Below, in pieces: positions 60,342 to 64,000 of a stretch of DNA of 64,000 nt. Origin of the DNA: CAZOVB01 sp964583095. GTDB lineage: Bacteria > Planctomycetota > Phycisphaerae > SM23-33. The DNA lies in contig CAZOVB010000005.1 in assembly GCA_964583095.1 (NCBI GenBank), positions 62,001 through 126,000 on the forward strand, in the 5' to 3' direction. Made by a program: the position numbers and the translations under genes. The notes under the pieces were generated by a model. The model was not told the DNA's origin and ran no database searches. It saw only the letters and a list, made by a program, of their open reading frames with translations. The first letter of the stretch is position 1, and each line of letters begins with the position of its first letter.

Positions 60342-61907
60342 ATGGCGTACCGAAACCCGATATTGTCCGGATTCTATCCCGACCCTTCCGTCTGTCGTGT
60401 CGGCCAGGACTACTACCTGACCAACTCCAGCTTCGCCTGGTTCCCCGGCATGCCGATCTTCCATTCCCGCGACCTTCTCCACTGGGACCAGATCGGGCAC
60501 ATCCTCGACCGCCAGAGCCAACTGCCCCTGCGAAACCCCGACCGCCAGACCTGGCAGGGCCTCTGGGCACCGACCCTGCGATACCACAACGGCAGGTTCT
60601 ACTGCACCAACGTCAACCAGGGAAGCGAGGGCAAGACCGCCTTTCTGGTCTGGGCCGATGACCCGGCCGGACCGTGGTCCGAGCCGATCCGGCTCGAGGG
60701 CGGAGGCTGGGACAACTCCCTCTGGATCGAGCCCGACGGCACCGCCTACTATCACCGCGCGGGAGGACCCGGCGGCATTGTCCAGTGCGAGCTGGACCTT
60801 GAGACAGGCCGACGGCTCAGCCACGAAAGACTGATCTTCCCCGGAACCGGCGCCGGCGGACTCGAAGCCCCCCACCTGTACCACTTCGGCCAATGGTTCT
60901 ATCTCGTCGTGGCCGAGGGAGGAACCCACTGGGGCCACATGGTCTCCGTCGCCCGGAGCCGCAGCCCGTGGGGCCCCTTTGAACCCAGCCCGCACGGGCC
61001 CCTGCTGACACACCGCCACGTGGAGATGTCCAACCCGATCAAGGCCACCGGGCACGGCGACCTGTTCCAGGCCCACGACGGAAGCTGGTGGCTCCTCTGC
61101 CTGGGCATGCGCGACTTCGGGTGGATCTGCTTCGGCGCCGCCCACCTGGGACGCGAGACCTTCCTGGCCCCGGTGAGCTGGGGTGACGATGGCTGGCCCG
61201 TGGTCAACCAGGGACGCGACCTTCAGATTCACATGGAGGCCTCCACGCCGGGCCTCCAGGACCCGGAGCCCCAGCCCCGGCCTGTTCGTGACGAATTCGA
61301 CTCGGCCGCACTGGCCATGGATTGGAACTTCTACCGCAACCCCCTGCCCGGAACCTGGAGCCTGGAGGACCCCCCCGGCTGCCTGAGGCTTCTGGGGCGC
61401 GGGACGTCCCTGGCCGATCCCCAGGCCTCGATGGTCGCCCGCCGCCAGCAGCACGCCTGCTGCACAGCCTCATGCGTGCTCAGGGACGACGCCGACGCCG
61501 CGCACGAAGCCGGGCTCTGTGCCTTCCTGGATGAAACCCACCACTGCGAGGTCTTTGTCCGAACAGGCCCGGCAGGCCGCGAGGCCATCGTGCGCCGCCA
61601 GGTCGATTCCCTCGTGGCCGAGGTCGCCCGCGCGCCCCTGCCGGCCGAAAAGGACGTGGAACTGTTCATCGAGGCTCAGCCGCGATGGTACACCCTCGGC
61701 TTTGCCTGTAATGGAAAGCGACAGAGCCTCGCCCGGGCGGAGACGAAGCATCTCTCGGTCGAGATCGGTTGGAGCTTTACCGGTGCGTATTTCGGGCTCT
61801 TTGCCCTCTCGGACGACTCGTCCCCCTCCGGCAAGGCCCGCTTCGACCGCTTCGACTACACCCCCGACCCCGACCAGACCTGGACACCCACCATGGAGCG
61901 GCTGTAG
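60342..61907 (+). CDS. GH43 family beta-xylosidase/arabinofuranosidase
   Basis: 521 residues from ATG 60342, AGGGA upstream. Five-bladed propeller with general base Asp14 (FYPDPSV), Asp124 (GWDNSLWIEPDG) and catalytic acid Glu175 (GLEAPHLY). The C-terminal 200 residues are the DUF1349/beta-XIM sandwich usual in xylosidases. No signal peptide, so it may act on imported oligosaccharides. Hydrolyses xylose- or arabinose-containing chains; substrate not proven. Divergent from the CBM9 gene. Confidence 0.93.
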   Translation: MAYRNPILSGFYPDPSVCRVGQDYYLTNSSFAWFPGMPIFHSRDLLHWDQIGHILDRQSQLPLRNPDRQTWQGLWAPTLRYHNGRFYCTNVNQGSEGKTAFLVWADDPAGPWSEPIRLEGGGWDNSLWIEPDGTAYYHRAGGPGGIVQCELDLETGRRLSHERLIFPGTGAGGLEAPHLYHFGQWFYLVVAEGGTHWGHMVSVARSRSPWGPFEPSPHGPLLTHRHVEMSNPIKATGHGDLFQAHDGSWWLLCLGMRDFGWICFGAAHLGRETFLAPVSWGDDGWPVVNQGRDLQIHMEASTPGLQDPEPQPRPVRDEFDSAALAMDWNFYRNPLPGTWSLEDPPGCLRLLGRGTSLADPQASMVARRQQHACCTASCVLRDDADAAHEAGLCAFLDETHHCEVFVRTGPAGREAIVRRQVDSLVAEVARAPLPAEKDVELFIEAQPRWYTLGFACNGKRQSLARAETKHLSVEIGWSFTGAYFGLFALSDDSSPSGKARFDRFDYTPDPDQTWTPTMERL

Positions 61908-61947
61908 ATGCCGGCTTGAAACCGGATCGGCCCCCTGCCGGCCAAAG

Positions 61948-63585
61948 TCATTCCTCGTCGTAAACGCGCGTTCCAGGCCCCAGTCGATACCCGGCGTCGG
62001 CATCCTCATCCGCTTCGGCCGTGAACCGCAGGTCCGTCCCGCCGTTGTCTTTCCCGTCGGCTCCGACGGAATAGACCACAGCGGTCTTGCCGTCGCTTTT
62101 GTATCGCAGCGGCTGATCGTCTTTGGCAAAGGGATCGACCGGGACCTTGGGCAGAACCCCCGGCGTAAGATCCGCGAGCTTCTCCGGATATTTTCCCCGG
62201 CGGGCCTGGTAGATCTGCAAGGCCAGTGCGGTCTGGCACAGATTCCACCGGAGTTGCCGCCTGTCCTGGAGGGCAACATAAACGGTACGCCATTCTGGTC
62301 TCATATGGCTCACGATAAGCGCGTCGGCGATCAGGTCAGCCAACCCGATAGCCTGATGCCCAGGTGCCTGTTTTTTGAGTTGATTCAGGCGGCGGCGAAT
62401 CTGCTTTGGTCTCGTGCTCTCCGACATCTGAGAAAATCTCTGCTGGAAATCTTCCTTCAGGCATTTCTCTTGTTCCGCCGACAAGTCGCCTCGCATCAAA
62501 GCAATGATGTCGTCAAAGTACCTGTTTACTTTGCGCAGGGAGTCGTTCCATTCAACGGGCTTGTCGCCGAGGTCTTTGAGCCAGGCGAACTTTCTCCTTT
62601 CCATCAGTGCAGGCCAGACAATTTCGGGCCATTCCCGAGAAGGATGTGCAGCCATCTGTTGAATCTTATCCAGTACCAAGAACCGCTGGCCCAAACCCAC
62701 TCGTTGTAAGATACTGGTCTTGGGTAGTGTCTTGCCAAGAGCCAAAAGATGTCTTTTAAGAAGAGCTTCCCTGCCCTGTGCTTCGCGGATGAATCGAATT
62801 TGCGCATGGCTGCCAATTGCTTCCATTGCGATAACAACGATACCCTCGATGAGGGTAGGCCCTTCGGTTTCGATACATCTGGCAAAGCGGTAGATGGTCA
62901 GGACATCGTCGGAAGCTTCTTCGTAGTCATCCTGTCCGATGTGTAGCATGGACCGGATACACAGGGCGCGCGCAGCAGCCCGATGCTTGGCGATGGAAGG
63001 CAGGACAATGTCGGTCATACGAGCAGACTGCTGCCCTTGCTCCAGCCCAGCTACTAACGGCACCCGATAGTAAGGTTTTTCAACAGCAATTTTTATGAGC
63101 CGGAGGGATTCTCTGTTGGCTTCCAGCCATTTGGCTACCTTTGGGTACTGTGGTGAGAGCCACGGCTTTCCCATAGCGCTATTGAAGGAATCAAGTGCTT
63201 CCTTGTATGAGGAGAAATATTCCCCATCCTCGGGCAGGTCCAACCCAAGCGATTTTTCCAACCTCTTGATCTGCTGGGGCGTCTTGTGCTTAGGAGGTCC
63301 AAACGCCTTAAAGATCAGTCTTGCCGCATTGTCTTTCAGGGGGATATCTTCCGGCACGTCCTTTCTCAGAGACCCCACATAATCCACCGTGCCGTCCTCA
63401 TTGAGAGGGCCGGTAATGTACGTCGTCTCCCTGGAAAGCAGGATGCCCAGTTTGGTGATCTTCGGCCTGGCTTGCTCTTGCTCTTGCTCGCCCTGGCCCA
63501 CTGCCAGGCAGGCCGGCAACACCGCAAGCAACAGCTTTGCCGGAAAACGTCTTCGAAGCTGCCGGCTGTTTTCCTTCATCGCCAC
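61948..63585 (-). CDS. Secreted planctomycete-type protein of unknown function
   Basis: 545 residues. Signal-like MAMKENSRQLRRRFPAKLLLAVLPACLAVG, then the run EQEQEQ. Helical body (residues about 70-430) and a C-terminal segment typical of planctomycete proteins and pseudopilin ends: ALQIYQARRGKYPEKLADL, VPVDPFAKDDQPLRYKSDG, YSVGADGKDNGG. No enzyme motif. It follows the UbiB-like gene on the same strand 17 bases later. Confidence 0.8.
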   Translation of the reverse strand: MAMKENSRQLRRRFPAKLLLAVLPACLAVGQGEQEQEQARPKITKLGILLSRETTYITGPLNEDGTVDYVGSLRKDVPEDIPLKDNAARLIFKAFGPPKHKTPQQIKRLEKSLGLDLPEDGEYFSSYKEALDSFNSAMGKPWLSPQYPKVAKWLEANRESLRLIKIAVEKPYYRVPLVAGLEQGQQSARMTDIVLPSIAKHRAAARALCIRSMLHIGQDDYEEASDDVLTIYRFARCIETEGPTLIEGIVVIAMEAIGSHAQIRFIREAQGREALLKRHLLALGKTLPKTSILQRVGLGQRFLVLDKIQQMAAHPSREWPEIVWPALMERRKFAWLKDLGDKPVEWNDSLRKVNRYFDDIIALMRGDLSAEQEKCLKEDFQQRFSQMSESTRPKQIRRRLNQLKKQAPGHQAIGLADLIADALIVSHMRPEWRTVYVALQDRRQLRWNLCQTALALQIYQARRGKYPEKLADLTPGVLPKVPVDPFAKDDQPLRYKSDGKTAVVYSVGADGKDNGGTDLRFTAEADEDADAGYRLGPGTRVYDEE

Positions 63586-63602
63586 CCCTTTCTATGGCTC
63601 TT

Positions 63603-64000
63603 TCACCGTCGGCCCCGGATCATGGAGATCAGCAGCCAGAAGCCCATGACGGCTGCGACGAAGTAGCCCGTGAGCCCCAGCGTCTGGATTCGCACAAAGC
63701 CAAGCAGCTTGCGTTCCTGCCCCACCAGCATGCTCGATGCCACCAGCAGGGCGGCGATGATCAGGGCGAAGCTGATGCGGTTGCTGCTCTTGTCGAGGGT
63801 GTCTTCCAGGTCGTCGAGGTGCTCGTGGTTGACCCGCAGAAGCATCTGGCCCTTGCGGAACTTGCTGATGATCGAGTCCGCATCGTCGGGAAGCCGGGCC
63901 AAAAGCCGGCCCGTGTCCAGAAGCGCCAGCTTGGCCTGTTTGGCGATCTTGCTGGGGGCGAACTGTTCCCGGCCGAACTTGCGGGCATAGGGTTTGAGCG
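63603..64000 (-). CDS. UbiB/AarF/ABC1 family kinase, C-terminal part (cut by window edge)
   Basis: The last 132 residues are visible and open to the right edge. KPYARKFGREQFAPSKIAKQAKLALLDTGRLLARLPDD, then VNHEHLDDLEDTLDKSSNRISFALIIAALLVASSML and a second hydrophobic helix (YFVAAVMGFWLLISM) match the C-terminal membrane part of UbiB-like atypical kinases, which support quinone or isoprenoid lipid metabolism. An internal ATG at 63902 is not the start. Confidence 0.85.
   Translation of the reverse strand, partial: LKPYARKFGREQFAPSKIAKQAKLALLDTGRLLARLPDDADSIISKFRKGQMLLRVNHEHLDDLEDTLDKSSNRISFALIIAALLVASSMLVGQERKLLGFVRIQTLGLTGYFVAAVMGFWLLISMIRGRR

Overview
The window is a GC-rich bacterial chromosome segment with about 50 protein genes, one tRNA gene and short spacers. 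I see no rRNA, CRISPR array, insertion sequence or integrase. The gene content points to the Planctomycetota, perhaps a Phycisphaerae-like lineage. The signs are two DUF58/von Willebrand-A (BatA-like) loci with a MoxR ATPase, a sulfatase, a large parallel beta-helix protein, CBM9, GH43 and lyase-like carbohydrate genes, LpxA (an outer membrane), and several secreted proteins that look planctomycete-specific. This placement is an inference from families, not from a marker tree.

Layout. 1-5.8 kb (minus): moxR, a sugar-isomerase-like gene, DUF58 and a BatA-like vWA protein carrying a PA14 domain, open at the left edge. 6.1-8.6 kb (plus): secreted protein, thioredoxin reductase, tRNA-Ser(UGA). 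8.6-10.4 kb: a small accessory patch with a DUF4143 ATPase behind duplicated 36-bp elements. 10.5-14 kb (plus): ankyrin protein with a very acidic tail, S41 protease, tsaD. 14-20.4 kb: AT-rich spacer with a perfect DnaA box, queA, then a minus-strand isoprenoid operon ispA-dxs-HD-DUF123, and lpxA. 20.4-24.1 kb (minus): second DUF58/vWA pair behind rsmD, preceded by three tandem hairpins that look like an attenuator. 24.4-29.7 kb: lipoprotein, CYTH enzyme, TPR-like protein, glutamine amidotransferase, HEFTH metalloprotease with PDZ. 29.7-37.2 kb (minus): toroid-like protein, transketolase, beta-helix/LamG protein. 37.4-39.2 kb (minus): a two-gene cassette of a small unknown protein and an HD-domain dNTPase-like protein. 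39.4-44.5 kb (plus): dnaE then dnaA, with DnaA boxes and a promoter between them. 44.6-48.4 kb: flavodoxin-like reductase, sulfatase (probable TTG start), an AT-rich spacer with DnaA-like boxes, and a K+ channel with an RCK domain. 48.4-56.6 kb: trmB, a sensor kinase with a four-cysteine PAS, sugar isomerase, secreted protein, surE, a PfkB kinase, a candidate small RNA, a NarL-type regulator and a HAD phosphatase. 56.7-64 kb: lipoprotein, glycosyltransferase, CBM9 lipoprotein, GH43, a secreted planctomycete-type protein, and the C-terminal part of a UbiB-like kinase.

How it fits together. The window mixes housekeeping (replication, tRNA modification, isoprenoid and lipid A synthesis, redox) with surface and secreted carbohydrate handling (sulfatase, GH43, CBM9, beta-helix, lyase-like proteins, sugar isomerases, PfkB, HAD), as expected for a polysaccharide-degrading planctomycete. 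The points most worth following up are the attenuator-like leader of the rsmD-DUF58-vWA operon, the duplicated element in front of the DUF4143 ATPase, the HD/small-protein cassette, the PA14-bearing BatA-like protein, the dnaE-dnaA neighbourhood with its origin-like spacers, and the intergenic small-RNA candidate near 54.9 kb.
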